Shown here piece by piece: positions 40,743-49,615 of a DNA stretch of 64,000 bases; position 1 is the first letter of the stretch; each line of letters opens with the position of its first letter. This DNA is from JABFSS01 sp964449445 (GTDB taxonomy: Bacteria; Patescibacteriota; Gracilibacteria; Peribacterales; Peribacteraceae). Below the pieces are notes generated by a model that was not told where the DNA came from, ran no database searches, and saw nothing but the letters and a program-made list of their open reading frames with translations. The position numbers were made by a program, and so were the translations under genes. Location: assembly GCA_964449445.1 (NCBI GenBank), contig CAYUZT010000006.1, positions 29,029 to 93,028 of the forward strand, read 5' to 3'.

Positions 40743-42536
40743 ATGTCTACAGAAAAAAGTGAATCTACGATTGGCAGGGATGCTGTCAATGAGCTGCGGG
40801 AGCTCGCTGAGGTGCGGCGAAAGAGCCTAGCATCGATCAAAGGACGGCTCTCGTCGTCGAAAATTCTCGGAGATGCGGACATAAAAGTCTATGAAGAGGC
40901 AATGTCCGACGAACGGCTCGCAAGTGTGGGGAAAATACGGCATCAGGACAAAGTCCAATATATTCGTGAAGATATCGAAAAATCGATGGTACAGCGACTC
41001 CTTTCCGATGCGGAGAAACTGGAACGGCAATTCCGTGAAGGCATCAAGATGGCAAGCGGCAAGTGGATCAGTGAAGCAAAAGCCAATTGGTGGATCGGGA
41101 AACTTGAAAATAAGTCGATACCGTTCCACAAGAAGCACCTGTTCATCATGAAGCAAATAAATAAAACAGAAGGCGAGGAATTCACGGACGAAAAGGCCTT
41201 CACTGCGTTCCTGAACAATTGGCGTTTCGTCGCGGAAAAAGCGGAGAAGCTTCGGGGGCATCCTCAAATGAAATACCTGACCAGCGCCGATGTCCCCGAA
41301 CTCACGACATTCCAGAACGTCGGCCAATTCCTCGCACTCTCGTACAAGAAACGCAAAGCCTTGGTCAAAACCGTCGACGCGGCACTTACCGCAAAGGAGA
41401 TGCAGATCCCTCAGCTCTATACGAAAGCCAAGACCATGCTCAACTGGGCGGTGCAACGGCAGGCGTTAAGCCCAAGTAAAGTCGGCAGCTGGCTCGAGCG
41501 CATTTTTAAGAGCGAGGCGAAGGCCGAAGAGATCGATCAGTTCCTGAACAACAAGGGATCAATGCCGCTGCAGAGTTTGATCGACAACTGGGCGAAGGCG
41601 AGCAAGCATTACCAGGTGATTGAAGCGAAGCGGAAGGCGCTCGGTTCCCCGCGTGGTTTCCATTTCGTGAAAATGGATGTCTTCCTGAACTGGGGATACG
41701 ACCAACGCACATCTTATTTGAATGAAGCCGATAACCGCTTCACGGACATTCGGGATGAATCGTACGTGTTTCTCAAAATCCGCCACGAATTGGGAGCAAA
41801 AGACTGGGACGCGGCCGACGAGCTGATCGATAGCGTGAAGAGTGAGCTGAACGACGGCAGCCTCCTCATGAGTGAGGAAAATCGCAACAAACTTTCCGTC
41901 ATGGAAAAATTCTTGCGTGAACATCGGACCGATACAAAGGAGAAAAAATCCCAAGAGAAACCATCACCGGATGATGTGATAGCGGAGATGCATGAGCTGC
42001 TCGATCAGCTGCCAGATCAGCTGAAACGCACGTATAAGAAGGCGCTCGGCAAAGGCTATCAGGCCTTCTGGGCGCTCACGACGCTCATGTACAACCGTGT
42101 GTGGTGCCACCAGCACAATTTCCTCGATGTCGGCAGAGAGAAAACTCTGGAAAAAGACGCGAAAGAGAAAACGATCGAACGCGTCGACCAGGGGCATAAC
42201 AAAAATATCGTCGAAGCGAATTACGTGAAAGGCAGTACGAACACCCGTCCGGCAATCCGTAATCAGGCAGGCGTCAGAAAGGCGCAGATTCTCTTCACCG
42301 AGGAGCGGAGCGACGAAACGATCGTGGAGGAAATTAATGCGCAGAAGAATGACCGGAATTTCTGGTACTGGACAAGTATGATCCCCCAGGGAGTGGAGTA
42401 TGCGGCGCATCTCAACATCGTCCAAACACTCCACCCGCGCATGAAGAAGCTGGCACGGCAGATGGAACAGATGGGCGTACGACTGGAAGGCACTTCTCCC
42501 GTGAAGCCGGATCATATCGTGATGGCAAAGGGATAA
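40743..42536 (+). CDS. Large helical hypothetical protein
   Basis: The 597-residue protein is not recognised. It is charged, soluble and almost wholly predicted alpha-helical, with several coiled-coil-prone stretches (e.g. EDIEKSMVQRLLSDAEKLERQFREG). It has no signal peptide, transmembrane segment or known catalytic motif and few Cys. Trp-rich segments recur (SKWISEAKANWWIGKLENK-like, FWALTTLMYNRVWCHQH). A Lys/Glu linker near 395-410 divides it into two parts. It stands alone between dcd and the lipoprotein gene. A structural or scaffold role is possible but unproven. Confidence 0.7.
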   Translation: MSTEKSESTIGRDAVNELRELAEVRRKSLASIKGRLSSSKILGDADIKVYEEAMSDERLASVGKIRHQDKVQYIREDIEKSMVQRLLSDAEKLERQFREGIKMASGKWISEAKANWWIGKLENKSIPFHKKHLFIMKQINKTEGEEFTDEKAFTAFLNNWRFVAEKAEKLRGHPQMKYLTSADVPELTTFQNVGQFLALSYKKRKALVKTVDAALTAKEMQIPQLYTKAKTMLNWAVQRQALSPSKVGSWLERIFKSEAKAEEIDQFLNNKGSMPLQSLIDNWAKASKHYQVIEAKRKALGSPRGFHFVKMDVFLNWGYDQRTSYLNEADNRFTDIRDESYVFLKIRHELGAKDWDAADELIDSVKSELNDGSLLMSEENRNKLSVMEKFLREHRTDTKEKKSQEKPSPDDVIAEMHELLDQLPDQLKRTYKKALGKGYQAFWALTTLMYNRVWCHQHNFLDVGREKTLEKDAKEKTIERVDQGHNKNIVEANYVKGSTNTRPAIRNQAGVRKAQILFTEERSDETIVEEINAQKNDRNFWYWTSMIPQGVEYAAHLNIVQTLHPRMKKLARQMEQMGVRLEGTSPVKPDHIVMAKG

Positions 42537-42547
42537 TCTTCCTCTCA

Positions 42548-42586
42548 TTGGCATCTTTGGCATCCTTGGCTTCGTTGGCTTCCTTC
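42548..42586. repeat. Tandem TTGGCATCC/TTGGCTTCC words
   Basis: Four imperfect 9-10 nt units (TTGGCATCT, TTGGCATCC, TTGGCTTCG, TTGGCTTCC) fill the gap before the lipoprotein gene. The same words recur near 43.9, 44.0 and 63.8 kb and, in coding form, inside trpS. Confidence 0.65.
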
Positions 42587-42602
42587 ATTATGATCCTCCC
42601 CT

Positions 42603-43193
42603 ATGAAACACCCCCTGTCCCTCGCACTCCTCAGCCTCCTCCTCGCAAGCTGCACAGCCGCAACATCCGGGCCGCACTCCCTCCCCCTCCAGGAACGCCT
42701 CCGTAATCCGCTGGTCGCCGAGCGGTACTGGGCGGAGATGGCCGAGCACATGGCCAACTTCGTCCGGCTGAAGGATCCGATGATGAACGATCCCGCAAAA
42801 GCCGCCGTTATTGAAGCGGAGAGGACGCGCGCGCTCGATCGCGTTGCGCAGGCGAGAAAACTGAAGCACGAAGGCATGATCGGTCTGTTTGCAAAGCCCG
42901 CGGGCGAAGATACCGAGGGCGAAGTGCTGCTGAGGGGAAACACACTCTCTTTTGGGACAAGCTTCCTCAGCTATCCGAATCCTTCCGTCCGCGTCTACCT
43001 GACGACGATCATCGATCCACGGGATGCTCAATTCCCGGATGACACGAGCATCGACCTTGGCCCACTCCAAACAGCGTATGGCCCGCAGGAATATGCAGTA
43101 CCCGAGGGACAGATGAACGAAGAATTCCGCACGGCTGTGCTCTACGATACAAAGCTCGAGCGATTAATTGGGTTTGCTCAACTGAGTAGATGA
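42603..43193 (+). CDS. Lipoprotein with DM13-like domain
   Basis: The 196-residue protein has a lipoprotein signal peptide with lipobox L-A-S-C (Cys17). After a helical middle, the C-terminal about 90 residues resemble a DM13 domain: GEVLLRGNTLSFGTSFLSY, VRVYLTT, LGPLQTAYGPQEYAVPEG and AVLYDTKLERLIGFAQL. DM13 domains are thought to bind cofactor or take part in redox, but the usual domain Cys is absent here. The protein is anchored at the cell surface and is convergent with a DsbA-like thioredoxin that is also a predicted lipoprotein. Confidence 0.72.
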   Translation: MKHPLSLALLSLLLASCTAATSGPHSLPLQERLRNPLVAERYWAEMAEHMANFVRLKDPMMNDPAKAAVIEAERTRALDRVAQARKLKHEGMIGLFAKPAGEDTEGEVLLRGNTLSFGTSFLSYPNPSVRVYLTTIIDPRDAQFPDDTSIDLGPLQTAYGPQEYAVPEGQMNEEFRTAVLYDTKLERLIGFAQLSR

Positions 43194-43203
43194 AACAAGG
43201 GAG

Positions 43204-43259
43204 CAGGCTCCTGAGCCTGACGAAGGATTGCCTGCGACACCGCGGGCAGGAATGCCCGC
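43204..43259. repeat. Two hairpins between convergent lipoprotein genes
   Basis: CAGGCT-CCTG-AGCCTG (43204-43219) and GCGGGCA-GGAA-TGCCCGC (43242-43259) lie in the convergent gap and may terminate both genes. The first resembles the REP after the glucoamylase. Confidence 0.6.
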
Positions 43260-43268
43260 TTCCCTTCT

Positions 43269-43859
43269 TTATAATCGCTGCCGCGCGCCCTTCAGCACCG
43301 CATCAATCGCCGCAGAGACATCATCCAGTGTGGATTCGACCTTCGCGCCGTTCACGAAGAAGCTCGGCGTGCCGAGGACATCCAGCGCGACGCCCTCGTT
43401 GTAATCGGCCATCACCGTGTCGCTCTTGATGTGCGAGCGGACGCAGCGCGAGAAGAGACTGTCGTCCTCCACAAGCGCTTCTCCCCACTCCTGGGCAGCA
43501 CCCTTTGTGAGATCCGGCTGTCTTTCAAACGCGATGTCGACGAACTCCCAGAACTTCCCCTGATCCGCCGCGCACTCGGCAGCTTCGGAGAGTTCCATGG
43601 TGTGACGGTGGATGGATCGCAGCGGGAAATGCTTGAAGTCGTATCGAATCTGGTTGCCGTACTTCTGGACCAGCGGCAGCGCAATGGTCGTGTGCGCCGC
43701 GCGGCACGCGGGACATTCGAGATCGGCGTACTCGGTCACGACGACCACGGACTGCGGGTTCCCCTTGGGCGTCCGGGTCGACTGCGGCGAAATGCCGGTA
43801 GTGTCCACACAGGAGACGATGAGAACTGTGAAGGAGAGGGTGGCGAGGAGGCGTTTCAT
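43269..43859 (-). CDS. DsbA-like thioredoxin-fold lipoprotein
   Basis: The 196-residue protein has a lipobox (L-I-V-S-C, Cys17) and a DsbA/thioredoxin_4 domain: YADLECPACRAAH with the active pair C49-P-A-C52, then the helical insert and cis-Pro segment LGTPSFFVNG (about 160-169). It should form or shuffle disulfides in exported proteins, such as the Cys-containing secreted hypotheticals at 2.5 and 5.2 kb. A role for the cytosolic CRP proteins is unlikely because it is exported. The length is normal for the family. Confidence 0.9.
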   Translation of the reverse strand: MKRLLATLSFTVLIVSCVDTTGISPQSTRTPKGNPQSVVVVTEYADLECPACRAAHTTIALPLVQKYGNQIRYDFKHFPLRSIHRHTMELSEAAECAADQGKFWEFVDIAFERQPDLTKGAAQEWGEALVEDDSLFSRCVRSHIKSDTVMADYNEGVALDVLGTPSFFVNGAKVESTLDDVSAAIDAVLKGARQRL

Positions 43860-43877
43860 AGAATTGAATCGTAGCGA

Positions 43878-44034
43878 AAGAAGCCAACGATGCCAAGGAT
43901 GCCAATGAAGCCAAGGAAAAAGAAATCAAAGAGGACAAAGAATATGAGGATATCGTCGGTGTCGCTTCTCTTCATGTTTTTCCTTTCATTCCTTTCTTTG
44001 TCATCCTTGGCTTCTTTGACTTCCTTGGCTTCTT
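43878..44034. repeat. Inverted pair of word-repeat tracts upstream of dnaX
   Basis: AAGCCAACGATGCCAAGGAT-type words (43878-43918) and their complement-like TCATCCTTGGCTTCTTTGAC words (43998-44034) face each other in the 230-bp gap between the DsbA-like gene and dnaX. They could pair into a long imperfect hairpin. No gene is seen in this gap. Confidence 0.6.
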
Positions 44035-44089
44035 TTCCCCCTAGCTTCCTTTAACTTTCTCAATCACTGAGAGTACAATTCCCTCTCCC

Positions 44090-45595
44090 ATGTCCCTCTA
44101 CCGCCAATACCGCCCAACGGCCTTCCCCGACGTCGTCGGGCAGGATCACATTGTGACGACACTGGAGAACGCGGTCACGCAGGGGAAGTTGAGTCATGCG
44201 TATCTTTTTGCGGGATCCCGCGGCACCGGGAAGACCTCCGTCGCGCGCATCCTTGCCAAGGCGATGCTCACGCAGGGAATGCAGGAGGAAAAACTGATTG
44301 AGCAGATCCGCACAGCGGTCGATGACGGCTCGCTCGTGGATTTGGTCGAGATCGACGGTGCCTCTAACCGCGGCATCGACGACATCCGCTCGCTCGTGGA
44401 GAAAATCCAGTTCACGCCGGTCGCCGCCGCCGCAAAGGTCTACATTATCGACGAAGTGCACATGCTCACGAAGGAAGCGTTCAATGCGCTTTTGAAAACA
44501 CTCGAAGAACCGCCGTCTTACGCGTACTTCATTCTCGCAACCACTGAGCTCCAGAAGATCCCGGCGACGATTCAGTCGCGCTGCCAGCGATTCGCCTTCC
44601 GCCAGGTACCCGAGGAAGACATCATCCGCCGCCTGCAGTTTATCGCCGATCAGGAGCACATTCCGGTCGACCGCACGGCCCTGCGTGCCATCGCCCATCA
44701 CGCCGATGGTGCGGTGCGGGATGCCATCAGCCTGCTCGATCAGTTGCGTAGCCTCCCCAAGATCACGCTGGACGATGTGAAAGAGCGCAGCGGCGAGAGC
44801 GGGCACGAAGTGACTGAGCAAATCGTCGCGGCACTGGAGGCACGCAACCAACCGGAGCTTCTTTCTCTTGTCCGGAAAATGGAAAGTACCGGCACATCGC
44901 TCGAAACCGTCGCACGCGCACTGCTCACCGAAGTGCGCCGCCGCCTGCATCAGGCGATTGACGACAAGCAACCGATCGAACCATTCACACACGCGCTCAC
45001 AACGCTCCTCGAGGCGCTGCGCGACATGCGCATCGCTCCACTCCCGGGCCTCGTGCTGGAAGCGGCGCTGCTGTCGCTCTGTATGGACATAGACGAATCG
45101 CCCGCTGAAGGGAAATCTCGTTTCTTTGGAAAGAAAACTGCTGCTGCTCCTGTCGTATCAAAACCCGCCAGTGAATCACCGAAGAAATCCGAGCCTGTTC
45201 CCGGTCCCGGCTTGCCCGCCGTAACTCCAGCAGGAGCGAAGGGGGGTCCCGTCTCCGAAGCGATCGTCGAAGCCCCCGAGCTCACGATTTCCTCCGTCCG
45301 CGATTACTGGCCGCAGGTGGTGCGCGATCTTTCTCCTGCTTCTCTCAAAATGTCACTGAAGAACGGCCACGTGCACGCACTCAGCGGCACCAAACTGACG
45401 CTCGCCTTCTCGTCCGCTTTCCATCGCGACAAAGTCGCCAAGACCGACGCGGCACGGACCGTGGAGCAGACACTCGAGAATATCTTCAAGCGCCAGTTGC
45501 ACATCGAATGCACGCTGGAAGAAGAGGAACAGACGCCGAGCGGGCCGGATAAGGAGATGGTGAATCTTGCAGAGGCGGCGGCAGAAGTGTTCTGA
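44090..45595 (+). CDS. dnaX: DNA polymerase III subunit gamma/tau
   Basis: The 501-residue protein is the clamp-loader ATPase DnaX. It shows the start SLYRQYRPTAFPDVVGQ, Walker A AGSRGTGKTS (41-50), Walker B IIDEVHML (about 118-125), sensor-1 LATTELQKIP and the SRC motif QSRCQRF. The zinc-binding Cys4 insert usual after Walker A is absent (the segment LAKAMLTQGMQEEKLIE has no Cys). The region after about residue 360 is a Pro/Ala/Ser linker; part of it (around VTPAGAKGGP) is encoded by an in-frame REP-like element. The C-terminal domain resembles the tau part. A TACAAT box lies 10 nt before the ATG. Confidence 0.94.
   Translation: MSLYRQYRPTAFPDVVGQDHIVTTLENAVTQGKLSHAYLFAGSRGTGKTSVARILAKAMLTQGMQEEKLIEQIRTAVDDGSLVDLVEIDGASNRGIDDIRSLVEKIQFTPVAAAAKVYIIDEVHMLTKEAFNALLKTLEEPPSYAYFILATTELQKIPATIQSRCQRFAFRQVPEEDIIRRLQFIADQEHIPVDRTALRAIAHHADGAVRDAISLLDQLRSLPKITLDDVKERSGESGHEVTEQIVAALEARNQPELLSLVRKMESTGTSLETVARALLTEVRRRLHQAIDDKQPIEPFTHALTTLLEALRDMRIAPLPGLVLEAALLSLCMDIDESPAEGKSRFFGKKTAAAPVVSKPASESPKKSEPVPGPGLPAVTPAGAKGGPVSEAIVEAPELTISSVRDYWPQVVRDLSPASLKMSLKNGHVHALSGTKLTLAFSSAFHRDKVAKTDAARTVEQTLENIFKRQLHIECTLEEEEQTPSGPDKEMVNLAEAAAEVF
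45215..45246 (+). repeat. REP-like element (class B) inside dnaX
   Basis: CCCGCCGTAACTCC...GGAGCGAAGGGGGG matches the class B elements at 35066-35097 and 48881-48913 and is read in frame as a Pro/Ala/Gly linker segment of DnaX. Confidence 0.7.
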
Positions 45596-45598
45596 GCT

Positions 45599-45672
45599 TG
45601 TTAGCTGTTTAGCTGTTTAGCTTTTTAGCTTATTTTTTTTAAAGCGAACAAGCTAAAAAGCTAATAAGCTAT
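45599..45672. terminator. Word-repeat tract with 15-bp inverted repeat after dnaX
   Basis: TTAGCTGT, TTAGCTGT, TTAGCTTT and TTAGCTTA run in tandem; TTAGCTTTTTAGCTT (45617-45631) is the exact reverse complement of 45650-45664, and the loop holds eight T. It probably terminates dnaX transcripts. A TATACGC sequence right after it precedes the next ATG. Confidence 0.65.
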
Positions 45673-45676
45673 ACGC

Positions 45677-46273
45677 ATGAGTATCCCGGAGAAAAAATCT
45701 GGGCTTCGAGCTGCTATTAAAGAGCGCCTCTCTCACCTCAGTGCGAAGGACCGCTCCGCAGAGAGCCGCTCTGTGTGCCGCAGAATTCTAGAAGCTCTCC
45801 CTAAGGAACCGATCACACTCTGCGCCTTCTATCCCCTCTCCGACGAAGCAGACATTCTACCGCTCTTCGGAGAACTCCTGAAACGTGGAGATTCTATTTT
45901 CCTGCCAGCACATGAGGCGGGAAAGCTTCTCTTCCGGAAGTTGAGCTCCATCGAAAACCTGGTGCCCGGTGACTTCGGCATTCCTGAACCACCGATGGAG
46001 AATGATCGACTAGAGGCCAAAGACCTTACGATCGCCCTCGTGCCCGGCCGCGCATTCGATCACTCCGGCAATCGTCTTGGTCGGGGTAATGGTGGCTACG
46101 ATATCTGGATCCGAAAACAGCGAGAGGAAAATCCGAAAACACAATTCTGGGGAGTCGCGCTAGAATGCCAACTGACGCAGGAGATTCCCTGCGAAGCGCA
46201 TGATGAGAAGGTGGATGCGATTGTGACGGCGAGAGGACTACAGCGTATCGGCAAGAATGTACAGAAAAGTTGA
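45677..46273 (+). CDS. 5-formyltetrahydrofolate cyclo-ligase
   Basis: The 198-residue enzyme converts 5-formyl-THF to 5,10-methenyl-THF with ATP, rescuing the inhibitory by-product of serine hydroxymethyltransferase. Family signatures are KSGLRAAIKERLSHL near the start, FYPLSDEADILPL, and the ATP/Mg site VPGRAFDHSGNRLGRGNGGYDIWI (about 122-145). The length is normal. Fittingly, glyA lies about 0.6 kb downstream with one small gene between. Confidence 0.92.
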   Translation: MSIPEKKSGLRAAIKERLSHLSAKDRSAESRSVCRRILEALPKEPITLCAFYPLSDEADILPLFGELLKRGDSIFLPAHEAGKLLFRKLSSIENLVPGDFGIPEPPMENDRLEAKDLTIALVPGRAFDHSGNRLGRGNGGYDIWIRKQREENPKTQFWGVALECQLTQEIPCEAHDEKVDAIVTARGLQRIGKNVQKS

Positions 46274-46306
46274 CCTCCATTCCTTTCTCCTCCAGAATCG
46301 TCTTCC

Positions 46307-46882
46307 ATGGCTGTACAAGGATATCCATCACCGAATGATCCATATGGGAGTGAATGGAAGGCTCCTCCTGATCCGTGGGAAGTCGCACGTTTCGATCGGG
46401 TACGGTTTATCGATAAAATGGAAGCAATGTATAGAAGGGAATATGGGAAACCGTTCAACCCAACGGCCCCGCAGAACAAACCAGACGAATCCACTCCTTC
46501 CGCGAGCACACAACCAAATCTTCCTTCATCGACACCGGACTTCGAGGGTGCACGGGAATTCTACAAAACGAACTTGGAACTCCTCCAGCAAGAAACGTTG
46601 GCATTGAAACGAAAACTTGAAACACGACTGTCTCAGTTACACACGCCTTCTGCAATTCCTCTCTGGAGCTCACTCAAGCAAGCGTGGCGTGCAAAAACGA
46701 TCGTTGCCATAGAATCCGCATTACAGGCTGTACGTTCTCTGGAGCAGAATATTCACACGACGCTTGTCGCTCTGGAACAAGCAAACCAGCTCATCCCACA
46801 AGCAGTGAAAGATCGTTATTCTCAGTACGTGGATGAATGCGGAAAACTGAAGTTCGGCTCGGTCAGCCTGATCTCTAGTTGA
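46307..46882 (+). CDS. Hypothetical protein, 191 aa
   Basis: Unrecognised. The N-terminal part is Pro-rich (PSPNDPYGSEWKAPPDPWEVARF) with a disordered Pro/Ser/Thr linker (about 50-80); the second half is a long helix with heptad character (FYKTNLELLQQETLALKRKLETRL, then ALQAVRSLEQNIHTTLVALEQAN). It has no signal peptide. It lies between the cyclo-ligase and glyA, probably in the same transcription unit, but no folate link can be seen. Confidence 0.6.
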   Translation: MAVQGYPSPNDPYGSEWKAPPDPWEVARFDRVRFIDKMEAMYRREYGKPFNPTAPQNKPDESTPSASTQPNLPSSTPDFEGAREFYKTNLELLQQETLALKRKLETRLSQLHTPSAIPLWSSLKQAWRAKTIVAIESALQAVRSLEQNIHTTLVALEQANQLIPQAVKDRYSQYVDECGKLKFGSVSLISS

Positions 46883-46910
46883 CGGTTTCGGCATTGATCA
46901 TTCGTGAGCC

Positions 46911-48230
46911 GTGATTCATGATGGGATCGTGCCCATCTACACGTCTCTGCAGGCAGGCGATCCTGATGTATTTGCCACTGTCGTGGGGGAAATGAAGCGC
47001 GAACAGCAGGGGGTGGAGCTGATTGCGTCCGAGAATTACGTGTCTGCTGCCGTTCTGGAAGCGCTCGGCAGTCCCTTCACGAACAAATATTCCGAAGGCT
47101 ACCCCGGCAAGCGGTACTACGGCGGGCAGGAGTTCACGGACAAAGTGGAGAACCTGGCGATCGACAGGGCAAAGAAGATTTTCCGCTGCGACCATGCAAA
47201 CGTGCAGCCGTCTTCGGGTGCGGGAGCAAACGTTGCAGCGTATTTCGCCTGGATGGAGCCGGGAGACACGATCCTCGGCATGGATTTGAGCCATGGCGGG
47301 CACCTGACGCACGGCGCTCCGGTCAGCCACATGTCGAAAATCTTCAAATTCGTTCGCTACAAGATGAAGGATATCGAAACGGGGGAAATCGATTACGACC
47401 AGATGCGGGAAGTCGCCAAGAAGGAGAAGCCGAAGATCATCTTGGCAGGATTTTCTGCCTACCCGCGCGAACTCGACTACACCGCGTTTAAATCCATCGC
47501 GGATGAAGTCGGGGCCATTGCAATGGCGGATATGGCACACATTGCGGGCCTCATTGCCGCAGATGTCCTCAAGAATCCCTTCGATGCGGGTTTTCAGATG
47601 ATGACCACGACCACGCACAAAACACTCCGGGGCCCTCGCGGTGCGATGATTTTGACGCGCGGAACCGTCGGTAACCCCCTCAAAGCACCGGAAAAGACGA
47701 TGGAGAATCTGCCCACACTCGTTGATCGCAGCATCTTCCCGGGGCTCCAGGGAGGTCCGCACATGCACCAAACAGCCGCGATCGCTGTAGCGCTTGGCGA
47801 AGCCATGCAGCCTGCATTCAAGGACTATGCGAAGCAGATCCTCAAGAACGCAAAATCGATGGCGAAGAAATTCATGGAGAACGGCTGCAAGCTCGTCACC
47901 AACGGCACCGATAACCATTTGATGATCGTCGACTGCATCACGTCCTGGAATTTGCCAGGGAAAGAGGCTGAGGAGTTGTTTGATCGCATCGGCATTACCG
48001 CGAGCAAGAGCACGATTCCTGATGATCCTCGTCCTCCGTATTCCCCAAGCGGCTTGCGGCTGGGGAGTCCCGCGATGACAACGCGTGGCATGAAAGAAGC
48101 CGATACGGAAAAGCTGGTGGAATTCATGTTGAAAGCCGTCGAAAAGCGGTCGGATGAGTCTGCTCTCAAGAAGCTCCATGACGAAGTGATCAGTTTCTGC
48201 ACACGATTCCCCGTCCCGGGTATCTCCTGA
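46911..48230 (+). CDS. glyA: Serine hydroxymethyltransferase
   Basis: The 439-residue PLP enzyme interconverts serine and glycine while loading one-carbon units on tetrahydrofolate. Clear segments are ELIASENYVS (about 38-47), NKYSEGYPGKRYYGGQE, QPSSGAGANVAAYF, HLTHG and the PLP-lysine site TTTTHKTLRGPRG (about residue 236). The start is GTG at 46911 (or GTG six codons later); no in-frame ATG is close. The stop is 4 nt before dgkA, so the two are cotranscribed. Confidence 0.95.
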   Translation: MIHDGIVPIYTSLQAGDPDVFATVVGEMKREQQGVELIASENYVSAAVLEALGSPFTNKYSEGYPGKRYYGGQEFTDKVENLAIDRAKKIFRCDHANVQPSSGAGANVAAYFAWMEPGDTILGMDLSHGGHLTHGAPVSHMSKIFKFVRYKMKDIETGEIDYDQMREVAKKEKPKIILAGFSAYPRELDYTAFKSIADEVGAIAMADMAHIAGLIAADVLKNPFDAGFQMMTTTTHKTLRGPRGAMILTRGTVGNPLKAPEKTMENLPTLVDRSIFPGLQGGPHMHQTAAIAVALGEAMQPAFKDYAKQILKNAKSMAKKFMENGCKLVTNGTDNHLMIVDCITSWNLPGKEAEELFDRIGITASKSTIPDDPRPPYSPSGLRLGSPAMTTRGMKEADTEKLVEFMLKAVEKRSDESALKKLHDEVISFCTRFPVPGIS

Positions 48231-48234
48231 TTCC

Positions 48235-48624
48235 ATGCAACCCTACATCCGCAGTCTGCGCTACGCACTTGAGGGCCTGACCCATGCGTTTGGCACGGAG
48301 CGCAACTTGAAGCTCTTCGGGGCACTCTACGTCCTCTCCCTTGTTCTCGCGTGGACTCTGGAGATTTCGGCGCGCGATTGGCAAATGGTGATCTTCACGG
48401 GCGGCATCTTTTTGGCCGTCGAGCTGATGAACACGGCGCTCGAACACTTTTCCGATGCCTTCTATACCCATGCCAAGAAGCAGGATGACCTCCACACGCT
48501 GGCGATCAAGGCGACGAAGGATATTGCCGCGGGAGCCTCACTCATTTGTGCCCTTGCCTGGGGCATCATTCTGACAATCATCTTCGCACCACATCTGTAT
48601 CTCTGGTGGATGCAAATACAGTGA
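48235..48624 (+). CDS. dgkA: Diacylglycerol/undecaprenol kinase
   Basis: The 129-residue membrane enzyme has three transmembrane helices (about 28-45, 53-72 and 102-122) and the DgkA active-site pattern VELMNTALEHFSDAF (about 62-76) with the later KDIAAGASLICA. In Gram-positive-type organisms this family phosphorylates undecaprenol for cell-wall synthesis; in others it acts on diacylglycerol. It is the last gene of the glyA unit and precedes a long non-coding gap. Confidence 0.9.
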   Translation: MQPYIRSLRYALEGLTHAFGTERNLKLFGALYVLSLVLAWTLEISARDWQMVIFTGGIFLAVELMNTALEHFSDAFYTHAKKQDDLHTLAIKATKDIAAGASLICALAWGIILTIIFAPHLYLWWMQIQ

Positions 48625-48880
48625 AAAGGACTCTTCACTTTTTGAGCCCTAGCTCTCGCGGTAAAGCTTGCATAAATTTTTTAATCAACAAAAATACAAC
48701 ACGCGGTAATCGCATCTGGATGTGGATATTCCATACATTCAACTGAACAAAAATACTATTCAACCATACTTCTTGCCACTACGGCAGTTCAGTTTGTTGC
48801 AGTTACAAAAACTGAGCATACGATAACGCGATCCGGGGGAGAAAAAGCCCCAGGTCAACGTCCCTTCACATCACCGTCCG

Positions 48881-48992
48881 CCCCCCTTCGCTCCCTCCGG
48901 GAGCTACGGCGGGCAAGTAGAGAGAATAGTGGTCACCCTTCGACGCTTGCCTCGCACTCTTGCAAAACAAAGTGCGGGCGGGCTCAGGGTCG
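48881..48992. repeat. REP-like elements (class B inverted, class C long-loop)
   Basis: CCCCCCTTCGCTCC...GGAGCTACGGCGGG is the reverse of the copies in dnaX and after CRP12. It is followed by CACCCTTCGACGC...GGCTCAGGGTCG with a long internal insertion. Confidence 0.65.
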
Positions 48993-49281
48993 CAAACGTT
49001 CCTCCCGGCCACTGAATTGCATTCACTTGCACACTTCTGGGCATAGCGATCGTCATTGCATCCGGCTTCCCTCCAAGGGAGTCAGTGCGTGGCCACTATC
49101 CTCTCTGCTTACACGCTACGAAGCCATCTCGTCCTTCCGGGGAAGGCAAGATGCACACCTGCTTCTCAGTGTCTTCCGGACGCTTTTATGCGCTCGATGC
49201 AGACCATCCATGAGAACTTCGGGGGCGACCCGAGGAGAAACAAGAAACGCGAGTAGCAAAGCAGGAGAAAAGAAACACAAA

Positions 49282-49306
49282 GAGACTCCGATTGAGGGGT
49301 CTTTTT
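49282..49306 (+). terminator. Rho-independent terminator
   Basis: AGACTCC-GATTGA-GGGGTCT with one wobble pair is followed by TTTTT. It lies about 310 bases upstream of the RTX-like gene and insulates it from the left. Confidence 0.7.
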
Positions 49307-49615
49307 GTCGTATGTAAGCCAAAATCCCCGTTCCAAACTCCTCTAGAACACCCCTCAAAACGCTAATAGCTACCATATCCGAAATAAGGATTTTGTCTAG
49401 CCAAGGCCATAGAAAACTGTAATCTATTCCGCTGTAGTTCATCTACAGGATTACTCATCACTTTTTGCTAAGCATGGTGCTTGGCTGATGAGATAGGTCC
49501 TTCACATCACGGTTTTTCTACAGAAAGGAGAAAAACGTTTTCGGTGATGTGCCTATGCAGGGAAGGCGTGTGTTACGTCTTCCAGTTCCATTCGCCCAAA
49601 GTCCTGAGGTGCGTC

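Larger units (their letters stand above)
48625..49480. other. 856-bp gap with repeats and a terminator, no convincing gene
   Basis: No reading frame here is convincing; the longest (49027-49317) has no family signature. The gap holds a class B REP (48881-48913), a long class C-like element (48934-48992) and a Rho-independent terminator (49282-49306). The terminator with no gene before it could end an unannotated small RNA or short peptide gene, but I cannot define its start. Confidence 0.5.

Noticed and set aside
46875..48236. 453-codon open frame opposite glyA
   Set aside because: Antisense shadow of an unmistakable serine hydroxymethyltransferase gene.
49027..49317. 96-codon frame in the gap before the RTX-like gene
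   Set aside because: No family similarity, low-quality composition and several competing frames; the terminator at 49282-49306 lies inside its end.
49481..49615. Upstream 45-codon extension of the RTX-like protein
   Set aside because: The segment has no similarity and lacks a start signal, whereas ATG 49616 has a GAGGTG upstream and gives the expected basic N-terminus.
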